Source of the DNA: an uncultured Oscillospiraceae bacterium
GTDB taxonomy: Bacteria; Bacillota; Clostridia; Oscillospirales; Acutalibacteraceae
DNA: 48,039 nt
NCBI GenBank assembly: GCA_900540275.1
Contig: UQFO01000017.1
Coordinates: forward strand, 1-48,039
Direction: 5' to 3'
In this document: in pieces, positions 1 through 8,812 of the stretch
Numbering within the stretch: the first letter of the stretch is position 1
Layout: each line of letters begins with the position of its first letter
Position numbers and translations under genes: made by a program
The notes under the pieces: generated by a model
Database searches by the model: none
Told to the model about the DNA's origin: nothing
What the model saw: only the letters and a program-made list of their open reading frames with translations

Positions 1-1283
1 AGGTTGCCGGTCTGCTCGCCGGGGGCGAGATAATAGCCCCACCATACCCAGCCGTTGCTGTTGCCGGTATCGCGGTCGTCGATAATCCACTTTTTGACCG
101 GCTTGCCGTCCCAGTCGCTCAATAATATTACGTCATCGCCAAACGCCCATTCTATATAATCAAAATAGCTGGGGTTGCCGCGGCCGTTTACATCCCACTT
201 GTTCTTGCCGTCTACCCACTTGTGAACCGTGTATTCGCATTCGCCGTTTATTTGCTCCGCTGTATAGCCTACGTCCACGGCGGAACCAATCGGCTCGTCA
301 TGCAGGCCGTCCGGGGATTTTTTCTGGTCCTCGTCCGCTCTTTTCGGGATTGCCATTTGCAGAAAATCAGCCACGCCGTCCTCGTCCTCGTCAATGAGCA
401 TATTGCGTGGGTTTGCGTTATCGACCTGGGCGTCGAGCAGTACAAAATTGCCGTAAACACCGTTGGGGTCGTTTTCTTTGGTCTGGATTAACCAGGGGAG
501 CTCGTCGTCGTCAAGCCCTGTCCGCGGGTTTACTATGCCCGCCGGAAGGTACTGGCTGTTGACGTTTAGCTCCGTGCCTTCGCCGCCGACCGTAATGTCG
601 GGCAAGAGAATATTTGTGTTGTTAACGGCATTGTAATGGCGCAGCCACATATCAATCGAATCGCGGTTAGCGGCCACCGACGTGGTGCGAAGCGGCGTAA
701 AATAAATACGCTGGCGCCTTACCTGATGGAGGCCGTTGTCTGCTTTTATGCTGAGGATACGGGCGTATTCCGTGGCCGCGTCCCTTCCGCCCGCAAAAAT
801 GGTACCGCCCGCGGGGGCGTCGGTTTCAACCACTACCGGCCAGCCGGTTTCTTCATCGGCTGTAATCTCGTAGTTTTTGCTGGGGAAAAATTTTATGAAC
901 TGCCCGTCCGTGCCGAGCATGTAGCGGTCAGATGTGTATTGCTGAACCATCGGGTAGAATTCCATAAATTCCCTGAGCTGGATACGGGTGAAAATATCGC
1001 CGTAAATTTTATCGTCGCCCTCTGTTTCTGTATTCCCGGGATTCAGCACGCTGATTTTCTTTATAAGGTCGGGGTTTTCAGCGTCCCAGTCCTGCGCTTT
1101 GGTGCGGTCGTATTCCTCTACGAGCGTCGCCTTGTAATTAAGCTCTTTGGTAGAGGCGTCGTTCGTTTTATGCTGGTTGTAATTATTCCAGGCAAAGGTC
1201 CCGCCGAGCAGCGCCAAAATCAGAACCATAGCTACGGCGGCGGTAACCCTTTTGCGCCGTTTTTTGCTGTCTGTGTTCGTCAT
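1..1283 (-). CDS. SipW-dependent surface protein, paralogue A (3' part outside window)
   Basis: Open reading frame running off the left edge; my translation from the ATG at 1283 is uninterrupted. It begins with the same lysine/arginine-rich start, hydrophobic stretch and GGTFAWNNY motif as the two following proteins. This matches the TasA/CalY-type signal peptide cleaved by SipW. The next 400 or so residues are closely similar to the gene at 1432-3792, including an Asp-rich DEDEDGVADF segment that resembles a calcium-binding loop. The start codon is preceded by GGAGAG. The C-terminus is not visible, so a cell-wall anchor or Ig-like domain cannot be judged. I infer a secreted matrix or adhesion protein. 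It is the promoter-distal member of the run of three surface genes. Confidence 0.8.
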   Translation of the reverse strand, partial: MTNTDSKKRRKRVTAAVAMVLILALLGGTFAWNNYNQHKTNDASTKELNYKATLVEEYDRTKAQDWDAENPDLIKKISVLNPGNTETEGDDKIYGDIFTRIQLREFMEFYPMVQQYTSDRYMLGTDGQFIKFFPSKNYEITADEETGWPVVVETDAPAGGTIFAGGRDAATEYARILSIKADNGLHQVRRQRIYFTPLRTTSVAANRDSIDMWLRHYNAVNNTNILLPDITVGGEGTELNVNSQYLPAGIVNPRTGLDDDELPWLIQTKENDPNGVYGNFVLLDAQVDNANPRNMLIDEDEDGVADFLQMAIPKRADEDQKKSPDGLHDEPIGSAVDVGYTAEQINGECEYTVHKWVDGKNKWDVNGRGNPSYFDYIEWAFGDDVILLSDWDGKPVKKWIIDDRDTGNSNGWVWWGYYLAPGEQTGN

Positions 1284-1319
1284 CCTTTTAACTCTCCTTT
1301 TGCTTTGATATATAAAAAT

Positions 1320-1385
1320 CAGGCAGAAGCCTGAGTATTATTCGCGGCTTTCATGCCGCGCCCGGGGCGGGAATACCGCCCCGGG
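1320..1385 (-). terminator. Hairpin cluster between paralogues A and B
   Basis: Three hairpins follow one another in the 148-base gap. CCCGGGGCGG at 1361-1370 pairs with 1376-1385. CGCGGC at 1343-1348 pairs with 1355-1360. CAGGC at 1320-1324 pairs with 1329-1333, and on the minus strand it is followed by ATTTTTATAT. The last has intrinsic-terminator form. Together they probably reduce read-through from paralogue B into paralogue A. Confidence 0.55.
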
Positions 1386-1431
1386 TACAGGCAACGCGCG
1401 GGTACTTATTAATTGAAATATAGATAGGAGG

Positions 1432-3792
1432 TCAATCAAAGATTTCTGCCTTCACCCACATGGCGGGATGTATATAATTGGGGGCAGTCACAGGAGAGCG
1501 CCCCAGTTGGCCCTTCACATGGTGCAGCCAGGCCCCATCTGAAGCGACCATACCAACAGAACGAAGCCAGGTGGCGTTCTCCGAACTAACGCTACCCTCG
1601 AAAACATTCCAATTGCTGTTTGCATACTGGCCCATGCCGGCTTTTGAAAAGCCAGTTCCGTTATGCCATTCCACACACATGTACTTCGCACCTTCCTGGT
1701 AAGACAGCGCAAACGGATAGGCGTAACCTGTAGTAGCGTTCGGCTTGCTGATTGGAGCAGTGACGTTTCCATACTGGCCTACAGCGACGTCGGCATCGCT
1801 CCTCACCGCAAAGGATTTTAAGCCCTCCAGCGTGCCGGTAGAGACTCCCGTATTCGTACCTGTATTGACATTGTCGTACCAAAGCTCAATGGCATTCCTG
1901 ACGTTAGAGGATGTGTAATTATAATTGCCGGAGGCCATGTACGGTACAGCGCCGACGGGCAGGCTGTTCAGGCGGACGATAAGGTAATAGTTGCCCTCCT
2001 GTCCAATCGCCATCCAGTCGGAGTCGTCGTCGAGCTTATCGCCCGGGATGATGTGGGTTGCGCCGTCCACACTGTTGTCCGGCCTTACGTTAAACGTCCA
2101 TATTGCATACTTGGTGTCGTCATAAACAGAGGTTGCGCAGACGGTCAGGGTTGTGGCGGTTTCCGCCGCACCAATGGTCAGCACGCCGTTCTGGTCGATG
2201 CTGCTGAGTGTGCCGCTGTAGCCCAGCAGGCTCCAGGCAACGGCCTTGTTCACGCCGACAGAGCCCTGTACCTTCGCGCTGAAGTCGTAGGTCGTCCCGC
2301 GCAAGATTTCCACGGGCTTTTCATTAATCGCAACCGCGCTTATCTTCATTTTTGACCGGCGCAGGGCCTCGACAATCTGGTCGTTGCCGCTTGCGTCGTT
2401 TTCTTCTTCCCAGCGGGTCAGCTCTTCATAGCTTACCGCCTGCATGTCCGCGTGGATGGCGTAATACATTTTATCGTCGGAGGGTTCTATCAGCGACAGT
2501 CCATCGAGAAAATTACCGGTCTGCTCGCCGGGGGCGATATAATAGCCCCACCATACCCAGCCGTCGTTGTTGCCGGTATCGCGGTCATCGATAATCCATT
2601 TTTTGACCGGCTTGCCGTCCCAGTCGCTGAGCATTATCACGTTTTCGCCAAACACCCATTCTATGTAATCGAAATAGCTGGGGTTGCCGGGGCCGTTTAC
2701 ATCCCACTGCAGCCTGCCGTCTACCCACCGGTGGGGGATATATTCGCATTCGCCGTTTATCTGCTCCATTGTATAGCCGATGTCCACGGCGGAATCGATA
2801 AGCTCGTCATGCAAACCGTCGGGAGATTTCTTCTGGTCCTCGTCCGCCCTTTTCGGGATTGTCATTTGCAGAAAATCGGCAACGCCATCCTCGTCCTCGT
2901 CGATAAGCATATTGCGCGGGTTTGCGTTGTCGACCTGGGCGTCAAGGAGTATAAAGTTGCCGTAAACGCCGTTGGGGTCGTTTTCCTTCGTCTGGATGTA
3001 CCAGGGAAGCTCGTCGTCGTCAAGGCCGTTTACTTCGTCTACTATGCCCGACGGAAGATACTGGCTGTTGACGTTGAGCTCCGTACCCGCCCTGTCGACC
3101 GTAATGTCGGGCAAGAGAAGGTTTGTGTTATTGACGGTATTGTAACGCCGGAGCCACGCGTCGATAGAGTCACGGTTAGCGGCTACCGACGTAGTTTTGA
3201 ACGCCGTAAAATAAACGCGCTGCGCGGCGACGGTGTGCGCGCCGTTGTCTGCTTTTATGCTGAGGATACGGGCGTATTCCCTAGCCGCGTCCTCCCCGCC
3301 CGCGAAGATGGTGCCGCCCGCCGGAGCGTCGGTTTCAACCACCACCGGCCAGCCGGTTTCCTCATCGGCTGTAATTTCGTAGTTTATATCAGGGTAGAAG
3401 GTGATAAAGCGCCCGTTCGTGTCTATCATATAGCGGTCGGGCGTGTATTCCTGTATCATCGGGTAGAATTCCATGAATTCCTTGAGCTGGATGCGGGCGA
3501 AAATATCGCCGTAGGTCTTATTGTCACTTTTCGACTCTGTGTTCCCGGGGTTTAAGACGCTGATTTTCTTAATAAGCTCCGGGTTATCAGGGCTCCAGTT
3601 CTGCGCCTTTACACGGTCGTATTCCTCTACCAGCACCGCTTTGTAATTAAGCTCCTCGGTAGTGGCGTCGTTTGTTTTATGCTGGCGGTAGTTGTTCCAG
3701 GCGAAGGTCCCGCCGAGCAGCGCCAAAATCAGAACCATAGCCACGGCGGCGGTAACTCTTTTGCGCCGTTTTTTGCTGTCTGTGTTCGTCAT
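1432..3792 (-). CDS. SipW-dependent surface protein, paralogue B, with Ig-like and DUF6273-like domains
   Basis: Predicted 786-residue exported protein. I chose the ATG at 3792 because GGAGAG lies just upstream; an in-frame start 21 bases earlier has none. Residues 1-35 form a SipW-type signal peptide (basic start, hydrophobic stretch, GGTFAWNNYRQHKTND). The central part has Asp-rich loops (DEDEDGVADF). A Big2-like Ig domain lies at roughly 485-580. The last 200 or so residues contain a WLRS...PAMW pattern like DUF6273, a C-type-lectin-like domain of surface proteins. No LPXTG motif is seen. It is a tandem paralogue of the gene at 1-1283. I infer a matrix or adhesin component; the ligand is unknown. 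Confidence 0.82.
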   Translation of the reverse strand: MTNTDSKKRRKRVTAAVAMVLILALLGGTFAWNNYRQHKTNDATTEELNYKAVLVEEYDRVKAQNWSPDNPELIKKISVLNPGNTESKSDNKTYGDIFARIQLKEFMEFYPMIQEYTPDRYMIDTNGRFITFYPDINYEITADEETGWPVVVETDAPAGGTIFAGGEDAAREYARILSIKADNGAHTVAAQRVYFTAFKTTSVAANRDSIDAWLRRYNTVNNTNLLLPDITVDRAGTELNVNSQYLPSGIVDEVNGLDDDELPWYIQTKENDPNGVYGNFILLDAQVDNANPRNMLIDEDEDGVADFLQMTIPKRADEDQKKSPDGLHDELIDSAVDIGYTMEQINGECEYIPHRWVDGRLQWDVNGPGNPSYFDYIEWVFGENVIMLSDWDGKPVKKWIIDDRDTGNNDGWVWWGYYIAPGEQTGNFLDGLSLIEPSDDKMYYAIHADMQAVSYEELTRWEEENDASGNDQIVEALRRSKMKISAVAINEKPVEILRGTTYDFSAKVQGSVGVNKAVAWSLLGYSGTLSSIDQNGVLTIGAAETATTLTVCATSVYDDTKYAIWTFNVRPDNSVDGATHIIPGDKLDDDSDWMAIGQEGNYYLIVRLNSLPVGAVPYMASGNYNYTSSNVRNAIELWYDNVNTGTNTGVSTGTLEGLKSFAVRSDADVAVGQYGNVTAPISKPNATTGYAYPFALSYQEGAKYMCVEWHNGTGFSKAGMGQYANSNWNVFEGSVSSENATWLRSVGMVASDGAWLHHVKGQLGRSPVTAPNYIHPAMWVKAEIFD

Positions 3793-3865
3793 CCTTGTAA
3801 CTCTCCTTTTCACGTGTTGATATAGTAAGGTTCAGCGGATAACCGCCTGGCCTTTTAAGCAATGA

Positions 3866-5653
3866 TTATAAAATGGCGACGGCAATTTCCGCTGTGGCCG
3901 CCTCTCCGGATATCCCATTTTGAACCGACTGCGCAACCACCCTGATGGCGGAAGCGGTTTCATTTGCTCCCACGGTCAACACACCGTGTTCATTGATAAC
4001 GGTACCGGCGGAGGTGTTTCCTTCCACACGCCAGGTTACCTTTTGCGTAATGTTCGTGCCGGTGACCTTCGCGCTGAACTGCTGTACGGCGCCCTTGGGC
4101 AGCGCAACGGGCTGGGCGGGCGACGTAATGCTTATGCCTGATACAACAGGCTTCACCGCCACATTCAGCTTGATGCTTGCAGTTTTTTCGGGGTCAATCC
4201 TGGAGGCCGCGGTGACGGTCAGGGAAGACGCCGTTTCATTGGTACCGACGGTCAGAAGGCCCGTATCGCTGATAAACGAACCGCCGCCGCTGCCTGTAAG
4301 GCTCCACTGAACATCCTGCGGGATGCCGACCGAGCCGATGACCGCAGCGCGGAATTGCTGTGTGTGGCCGAAATACACCTCGGTCAGATTTTCGGGGCTC
4401 AGGGTAACGGCTGTGACCTTCATGCCGGCCTTTTGCAGCGCTGTGACAATCTCGTTGTTGCCGGAAGCATCCCCCGGCGTCATCCAACGGCCAAGCTCGT
4501 TATAGGAAACGGCCTGCATGTCCACATGAATGGCATAATAAAAGGCATCGTCAGGCTGCGCAACCAGCTGAATCTGCTCCAGAAAATTCGAGGTGGATTC
4601 CTCAGGCTTTAAATACATGCCCCAATAGACCCAGCCCTCGGTGTTTGCCGCGGAGTCATCCACAATCCATTTTTTGACTGGCTGGCCATCCCATTGGCTT
4701 AACAGGATGACATCGCTGCCGTATATCCACTGGACGTAATCAAAGAAGCTTTCGCCCGTTATGCCCACCGGGGACGGCTGCCATTTGTATAACCCATCCT
4801 GCCACTGGTGCGGCGTGTAGAGGCATTCTCCGTTGCCGGTCTGCGTGCTGCCGACCGTATCCGCGGTATTGATATCGTCCTGATGCCTGCCCGTTTGGTC
4901 GGACTTGGCGTTTATAACGCCGGTGACCAGGGAACGGCTGCCTGCTGTGCGGTCAACGATTTGATTGGTCACAATAAAGTCGCCGTAAACACCGTTGGGG
5001 TCGCCCTGCTGCGTACGGATGTAAAAGGGAAGGTCGTTGTCCCTCACGCCGTCCTCCACGCCGTCTGCGGGATATTCGTCGATATGCTTGGGCGTATCAT
5101 ACATGCGGACCTGTTCAATCACATGGGGGCTTCCCCCATATTTGTTCTCGAGAATAGAGGCGTACGCCGCTGCCGCGTCCCGTCCAGAAAGCGTACCGCC
5201 GCCCACAGTGACCACTGGGTCGCCGCTGCCGTCTGGCGCGACTGTATAACGTACATTCGGGTCAAAGCTGATAAAGTTCCCGTCCGCATCGGCCATGTAG
5301 CGGTAAGCGCTGTATTCCTGCGTAACCGGATACAGCTCCATAAATTCCTTAAACTGGAGACGGATATAGACGTCTCCATATACCCGCGTATCATTCGGCG
5401 TTTCCTTCCCGGGATTTTTAACGCGAACCTGTTTTTCAATTGCCGGGTCCGAAATTTTCCAGTTTTCCGCTTTGGCGGGGTCATATTTTTCCACAAGGCG
5501 GGCTTTGTAAAAGGTCGCGCCGGCGTTGGCGTCGTTCGTTTTGTGCTGGCGGTAATTATTCCAAGCGTATGTACTGCCCAGCACTGCCGCCAATACCATA
5601 ATACCGACGGCGGCCGCCGCTAAAACACGGCGGTTTCTGCCCTTTGCGTTCAT
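3866..5653 (-). CDS. SipW-dependent surface protein with two Big2-like domains
   Basis: 595-residue exported protein with an AGGAGG ribosome site. The N-terminus (basic, hydrophobic, GSTYAWNNYRQHKTND) is the SipW-dependent type and is near-identical in its last part to those of paralogues A and B. The body aligns by eye with theirs (LQFKEFMELYP, PFYIRTQQGDPNGVYGDF, SQWDGQPVKKW). It lacks the DUF6273-like tail and ends instead in two Ig-like repeats (about 405-500 and 505-595), each with the pattern G-L/V-LTVG.NETAS. It is the promoter-proximal gene of the surface run. I infer an extracellular matrix or adhesion role. Confidence 0.82.
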   Translation of the reverse strand: MNAKGRNRRVLAAAAVGIMVLAAVLGSTYAWNNYRQHKTNDANAGATFYKARLVEKYDPAKAENWKISDPAIEKQVRVKNPGKETPNDTRVYGDVYIRLQFKEFMELYPVTQEYSAYRYMADADGNFISFDPNVRYTVAPDGSGDPVVTVGGGTLSGRDAAAAYASILENKYGGSPHVIEQVRMYDTPKHIDEYPADGVEDGVRDNDLPFYIRTQQGDPNGVYGDFIVTNQIVDRTAGSRSLVTGVINAKSDQTGRHQDDINTADTVGSTQTGNGECLYTPHQWQDGLYKWQPSPVGITGESFFDYVQWIYGSDVILLSQWDGQPVKKWIVDDSAANTEGWVYWGMYLKPEESTSNFLEQIQLVAQPDDAFYYAIHVDMQAVSYNELGRWMTPGDASGNNEIVTALQKAGMKVTAVTLSPENLTEVYFGHTQQFRAAVIGSVGIPQDVQWSLTGSGGGSFISDTGLLTVGTNETASSLTVTAASRIDPEKTASIKLNVAVKPVVSGISITSPAQPVALPKGAVQQFSAKVTGTNITQKVTWRVEGNTSAGTVINEHGVLTVGANETASAIRVVAQSVQNGISGEAATAEIAVAIL

Positions 5654-5745
5654 ATTTTTCCTCCTATCCTATATGTTCATTTTTCTGAAATTGGGATTTC
5701 AAAACCATAGAAACCCATCTATATGACAGAGCGCTGCGCGAATAC

Positions 5746-5759
5746 GGTAAACGTTTACC
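5746..5759. promoter_or_regulatory. LacI-type palindromic operator
   Basis: Perfect 14-base palindrome GGTAAACGTTTACC with a central CG, the form typical of LacI/CcpA-family operators. It lies between the predicted promoter (-10 at 5784-5789) and the start of the surface operon at 5653, where a bound repressor could block transcription. The cognate regulator is not in the window. Confidence 0.5.
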
Positions 5760-5783
5760 ATCACGCCCCGCTCCCAAATTGTT

Positions 5784-5835
5784 ATTTTATGAAAAATTAT
5801 TTATTTTTTCGACATATTTTGATAAATTTCGACAT
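5784..5835 (-). promoter_or_regulatory. Predicted promoter of surface operon with paired activator-like repeats
   Basis: On the minus strand ATGTCGAAA occurs twice, at 5807-5815 and 5827-5835, exactly 20 bases apart. The nearer copy ends 17 bases upstream of a -10-like TAAAAT (5784-5789), so it replaces the -35 box. LytTR-family regulators bind direct repeats about two helical turns apart at such positions, and a LytTR regulator is encoded 3 kb upstream. The link is inference. Confidence 0.4.
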
Positions 5836-5988
5836 CGCAGATATAAAATCACCCAACGCCGCCCCTCCTAACGCGTTGAGTTGCACACTTTTGAAAAAGA
5901 CATACCCGCTATTTCAAGAAGAAGCGGAGGCTTTCAAACTCTATCTATATTTTATGGTGCCTTGAAAAAACCTGCTTTTGTATTGTGC

Positions 5989-6028
5989 AACGCATGAAAA
6001 TCACAACCTGCTGTGTTTTTCATGCGTT
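5989..6028 (-). terminator. Long hairpin downstream of sipW
   Basis: AACGCATGAAAA at 5989-6000 pairs with 6017-6028, and CACA pairs with TGTG inside a short loop. It lies 40 bases after the signal peptidase stop codon. There is no clear U tract on the minus strand, so it may be a processing or stability element rather than a classical terminator. The remainder of the 5654-6068 gap holds only the promoter and operator listed separately. Confidence 0.4.
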
Positions 6029-6068
6029 ACTAAAAATATACGCCCTCTTGAAGGAACAACGCTGTGCG

Positions 6069-6791
6069 TTACCCTTCCGATTGCTTCTCACTCTGCTCTT
6101 TGGCTTTGGATTCGCCCGGATGCTTCTTGCCGGACGCAATAAACACACGCAAAGCTACGATAAAACCAATGACCAGCACGACCATCGCCCCGACAAAAAG
6201 AAGGTTTGATTTCACATAGCTGAAGGCTTGGCCAAGGAACAGGTTGTGCCATACCACTTTGCCTACTACATTGTCGGCCCAAACTACGCCGTCGTCGGCC
6301 ATGCCATTCTCAATTCCCATGGTCACAAAGGCCCGTACGCCGCTCTGGTCGTAATTTTCATGGATGCCGACGATTTTATGGGTAACAGTCGTGCCGTCCT
6401 TCTGCATAAAGGTGATGTTATCGTCAAGCTTTAGCATATTGGGGTCAACCTGCTGGGTAACAATAAGGGAGCCTTGGGGCAGCTCGCTCTGCATAGAGCT
6501 GGTCAGCACCGTAGAGAAAGTGTATCCGAAGACTGAGCGGGGCGCGTTCCCGCTCCCTGCCGTAGCGGAATACACAATCACGATGACAGCAACCAGCGCC
6601 GCATAAAACAGGCATTCAAAAATGACCGAACGAACACGGCTTTTTTTCTTAGACAGTTTGTTTTCCTCGCCCTGCAGTTCCATGGCGGGTGTTTTCGCAG
6701 CGTCCGAGGAATCCGGTTGAAGCGGCTCAGCGGCGTTTATGCCAGAGCCCAGCGCTTGGCTGGCCGGAATACTAGGCCTGTCTGTTTCCAT
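6069..6791 (-). CDS. sipW: SipW-type (ER-type) signal peptidase I
   Basis: 240-residue membrane protease expected to remove signal peptides from the neighbouring GG(T)xAW-type exported proteins. After a cytoplasmic tail of about 50 residues comes a membrane helix (about 56-76). The catalytic box has SSM with Ser99, followed by GSLIV, then His138 in the THKIVGI box. Use of His instead of Lys identifies the ER/archaeal/SipW class (S26B). A second helix lies at about 196-219, followed by a charged tail. The AAAGGAGG ribosome site fixes the start. The order regulator - membrane proteins - signal peptidase - substrates is like Bacillus tapA-sipW-tasA and supports the assignment. Confidence 0.9.
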   Translation of the reverse strand: METDRPSIPASQALGSGINAAEPLQPDSSDAAKTPAMELQGEENKLSKKKSRVRSVIFECLFYAALVAVIVIVYSATAGSGNAPRSVFGYTFSTVLTSSMQSELPQGSLIVTQQVDPNMLKLDDNITFMQKDGTTVTHKIVGIHENYDQSGVRAFVTMGIENGMADDGVVWADNVVGKVVWHNLFLGQAFSYVKSNLLFVGAMVVLVIGFIVALRVFIASGKKHPGESKAKEQSEKQSEG

Positions 6792-6986
6792 AAAGAATAT
6801 AGCCTCCTTTGTAAAACAGCTGAAAAACTACTATTCTAAACGAACGTTTTGGAAACCGGGGCTTTCTAAAGGACTATACCCGGCGCAAACCCGCAATGTA
6901 TGTGTTTTTCTCACTGTCTGTATGATAGCACTTGAATTTCGTTTTGTGTTATGGATTTGTATGAACGGTAGCCGTATTGTGACGAA

Positions 6987-7190
6987 CTACGGTGTGTCTT
7001 GTTTTTCAGAGTCGTTTTCGGTCGTTTTTTGCTCAGGTTCGGAGGGATTTGCCGCTGCCCTGCGCCGGGTAATAATCCCACCCAGCCCGTCGTATTGTTC
7101 GGTTTTACGCTTCGCGTAAATTTTCAGGACAATATATGCGGCAACCAGCGCCGCTGTAATGCCTATGCTAATCCAATTCATCAACGTCAT
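6987..7190 (-). CDS. Small single-pass membrane protein
   Basis: 67-residue protein with a hydrophobic helix at about 5-25, then a basic segment and a Glu/Asp-rich hydrophilic tail. It starts 12 bases after the preceding gene with an AGGAGG ribosome site, so it is co-expressed with it. I do not recognise a family. Position before sipW suggests an accessory part of the surface-protein system. The 195 bases between it and sipW contain no gene or promoter I can defend. Confidence 0.65.
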   Translation of the reverse strand: MTLMNWISIGITAALVAAYIVLKIYAKRKTEQYDGLGGIITRRRAAANPSEPEQKTTENDSEKQDTP

Positions 7191-7202
7191 GTTATTTCCC
7201 TC

Positions 7203-8066
7203 CTAGCCACGAAATTTTTTAGAGGCAAGATGCTGCTTCCAAAGCTTATTGACGCGCCGGATTGCCGCCAGGCTGGGATACAGGGTAACAGCGCCAATAA
7301 TAATCAGCAGGGCGTCAACCCCAGCCAGGGCCATATCCAAAGCGTTAAACAATGGTTCCGGCTGCTCAGGCTGTTCCGGCTGCGCAAGTGAGGGGATTTC
7401 CCTCTGCTCGCTCTGTCCGCAGTTTTTGCAGATACGGGTTTCCACGCCGGTTTCCCCCTCTTTCGCAGGGACCTTCACTGTCCATTCATCAAAATCATGG
7501 CCAACAGCCGGAATAGGCTCCGTATAGTTGTGAGACTTATCATGGGAACAGGTATAGGTTTTTATTCCATTTCCGGTACAGGTAGCCTCTTTCGTTATCT
7601 TTTCCGCGTAGTCGTGCCCAAGCGCCGCCGCCCCCGGTTCGGTATAGCTGTCTCCGCAGCGGGAGCAAGCATATGTTTTCACACCATCCGTGTCACACCC
7701 GGGCGGTGTTTCGGTCAGTTTAAAGTCATGACCCAAAGCGGGAATGATTTGTGTTTCGTCATGCGGCTTGTGTGCGCTGCAGGTACGGTGCCGTTGTCCC
7801 GGTTCGGTACAGGAAGGAGCCTTGTCCTCCACCCATTCGCCCCAGGTATGCCCTGTCGCCGGAAGCACCGCCTCATATTCCTGACCGCATAATTCACAGC
7901 GGAACACATCCGAGCCATCCGTTTGTTCAGTTGCTGGCGTGTGTGAGACAATCGAATATTTATGCTGACCCGCCGTACAGTTATACGTTTGCTCCGCATT
8001 GACAGGAAGAGGACTCCACAACAGGAGAAAAAACAGAAGGGACAGGGCTAAAATTGTCCTTTTCAT
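7203..8066 (-). CDS. Cys-rich repeat exported protein with C-terminal membrane anchor
   Basis: 287 residues. A signal peptide (1-24) is followed by four to five repeats of about 40 residues built on C...G..TY.CS.CG..Y.E..PA.GH, with paired Cys and recurrent GHD/GHT. This repeat type is common in clostridial surface proteins and looks like a small zinc- or disulfide-stabilised module. After a PEQPEQPEP linker there is one membrane helix (about 245-270) and a short basic tail inside. Its ATG overlaps the regulator stop by four bases (ATGA), and AGGAGG precedes it. The role is unknown. A membrane-tethered scaffold for matrix assembly is one possibility. Confidence 0.75.
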   Translation of the reverse strand: MKRTILALSLLFFLLLWSPLPVNAEQTYNCTAGQHKYSIVSHTPATEQTDGSDVFRCELCGQEYEAVLPATGHTWGEWVEDKAPSCTEPGQRHRTCSAHKPHDETQIIPALGHDFKLTETPPGCDTDGVKTYACSRCGDSYTEPGAAALGHDYAEKITKEATCTGNGIKTYTCSHDKSHNYTEPIPAVGHDFDEWTVKVPAKEGETGVETRICKNCGQSEQREIPSLAQPEQPEQPEPLFNALDMALAGVDALLIIIGAVTLYPSLAAIRRVNKLWKQHLASKKFRG

Positions 8067-8812
8067 ATGCTTTCCTCCTGACTTTCCGAACGCCGCCAGT
8101 TTTCCAGGGCTTCCTTAAAAGCAGCATAATAGGTTCGCCCTACGGGCAGCTTCGTCCCGTCGGAAAGCTCTGCTTCGGTATATGTAAGGCGGCGGACATG
8201 ATCCAGCGATACCACATACAATCGGTGTATCCGGCAGAAGCCTCGTTCAGACAGCTGGATTTGTACCTTTTTCAGTGTAGATAAGAATTCAAAATATTCC
8301 TGATTATAATGTACACAAACTAAATTTTTCTGTACATCAAAATATAAAATTTCCGATATGGCAATTTGCCGGTATTCCCCGACACGGTTATAAAGGACAT
8401 ATTCCTCGCGAAGCTCCATAACGGTATCGATTGCCCGATGAAAGACCGATTCAAAATGGTCGGGCACCCGTTTCAATAAATATCCCGACCCTTGGGTTTC
8501 AAATATCTCTTCAATCCGGTCACCGGGATTTTTATGAGCCAAGAAAATAATCTGTCCGCTATAGCCAATCTGCCGTAGAGTGAAAGCAGTCTCGATACCG
8601 TCGTATTCGGGTGCGTCCGCCTCAAGAAATAAAATGTCCAGATCTTCCCTGAGCTTGGGACTGTCTAAATCAAAAAAAAGGTCGCTGCTGCTTTCATACA
8701 GCCTGATTCTCAGGTTAAGAGAGCAGCTCTGTCCAAGCTCTCGGCACCGGGAGGCATAATACTCCCGGTCTTTCCGGCTTCTGTCACATATTGCAATCCG
8801 GATAATTCTCAT
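8063..8812 (-). CDS. LytTR-type response regulator with atypical receiver
   Basis: 249 residues. I chose the ATG at 8812 (GAGGTGG upstream) over an upstream in-frame start at 8962 that lacks a ribosome site. An N-terminal receiver domain (1-120) is followed by a LytTR DNA-binding domain (about 140-240; ILYFDVQKNLV, FCRIHRLYVVSLDHV, LPVGRTYY). In the receiver the residue expected to be the phosphoacceptor Asp is Glu64 (FLEADAPEYDG, against the usual FLDIxMPGMDG). The acidic pocket keeps one Asp (Asp10), and the conserved Lys is present (Lys114). No histidine kinase gene is adjacent. It is the first gene of the signal-peptidase operon and the likely regulator of the surface locus. Confidence 0.87.
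   Translation of the reverse strand: MRIIRIAICDRSRKDREYYASRCRELGQSCSLNLRIRLYESSSDLFFDLDSPKLREDLDILFLEADAPEYDGIETAFTLRQIGYSGQIIFLAHKNPGDRIEEIFETQGSGYLLKRVPDHFESVFHRAIDTVMELREEYVLYNRVGEYRQIAISEILYFDVQKNLVCVHYNQEYFEFLSTLKKVQIQLSERGFCRIHRLYVVSLDHVRRLTYTEAELSDGTKLPVGRTYYAAFKEALENWRRSESQEESI

Noticed and set aside
1432..1990. DUF6273-like (C-type-lectin-like) tail as a diversity-generating retroelement target
   Set aside because: No reverse transcriptase or template repeat is present in the window and no adenine-biased variation can be judged from one sequence.
2452..3555. Long plus-strand open frame (367 codons) opposite surface paralogue B
   Set aside because: It mirrors the GC-rich codons of the minus-strand gene, has no ribosome site or family motif, and the same frame recurs opposite the other paralogues.
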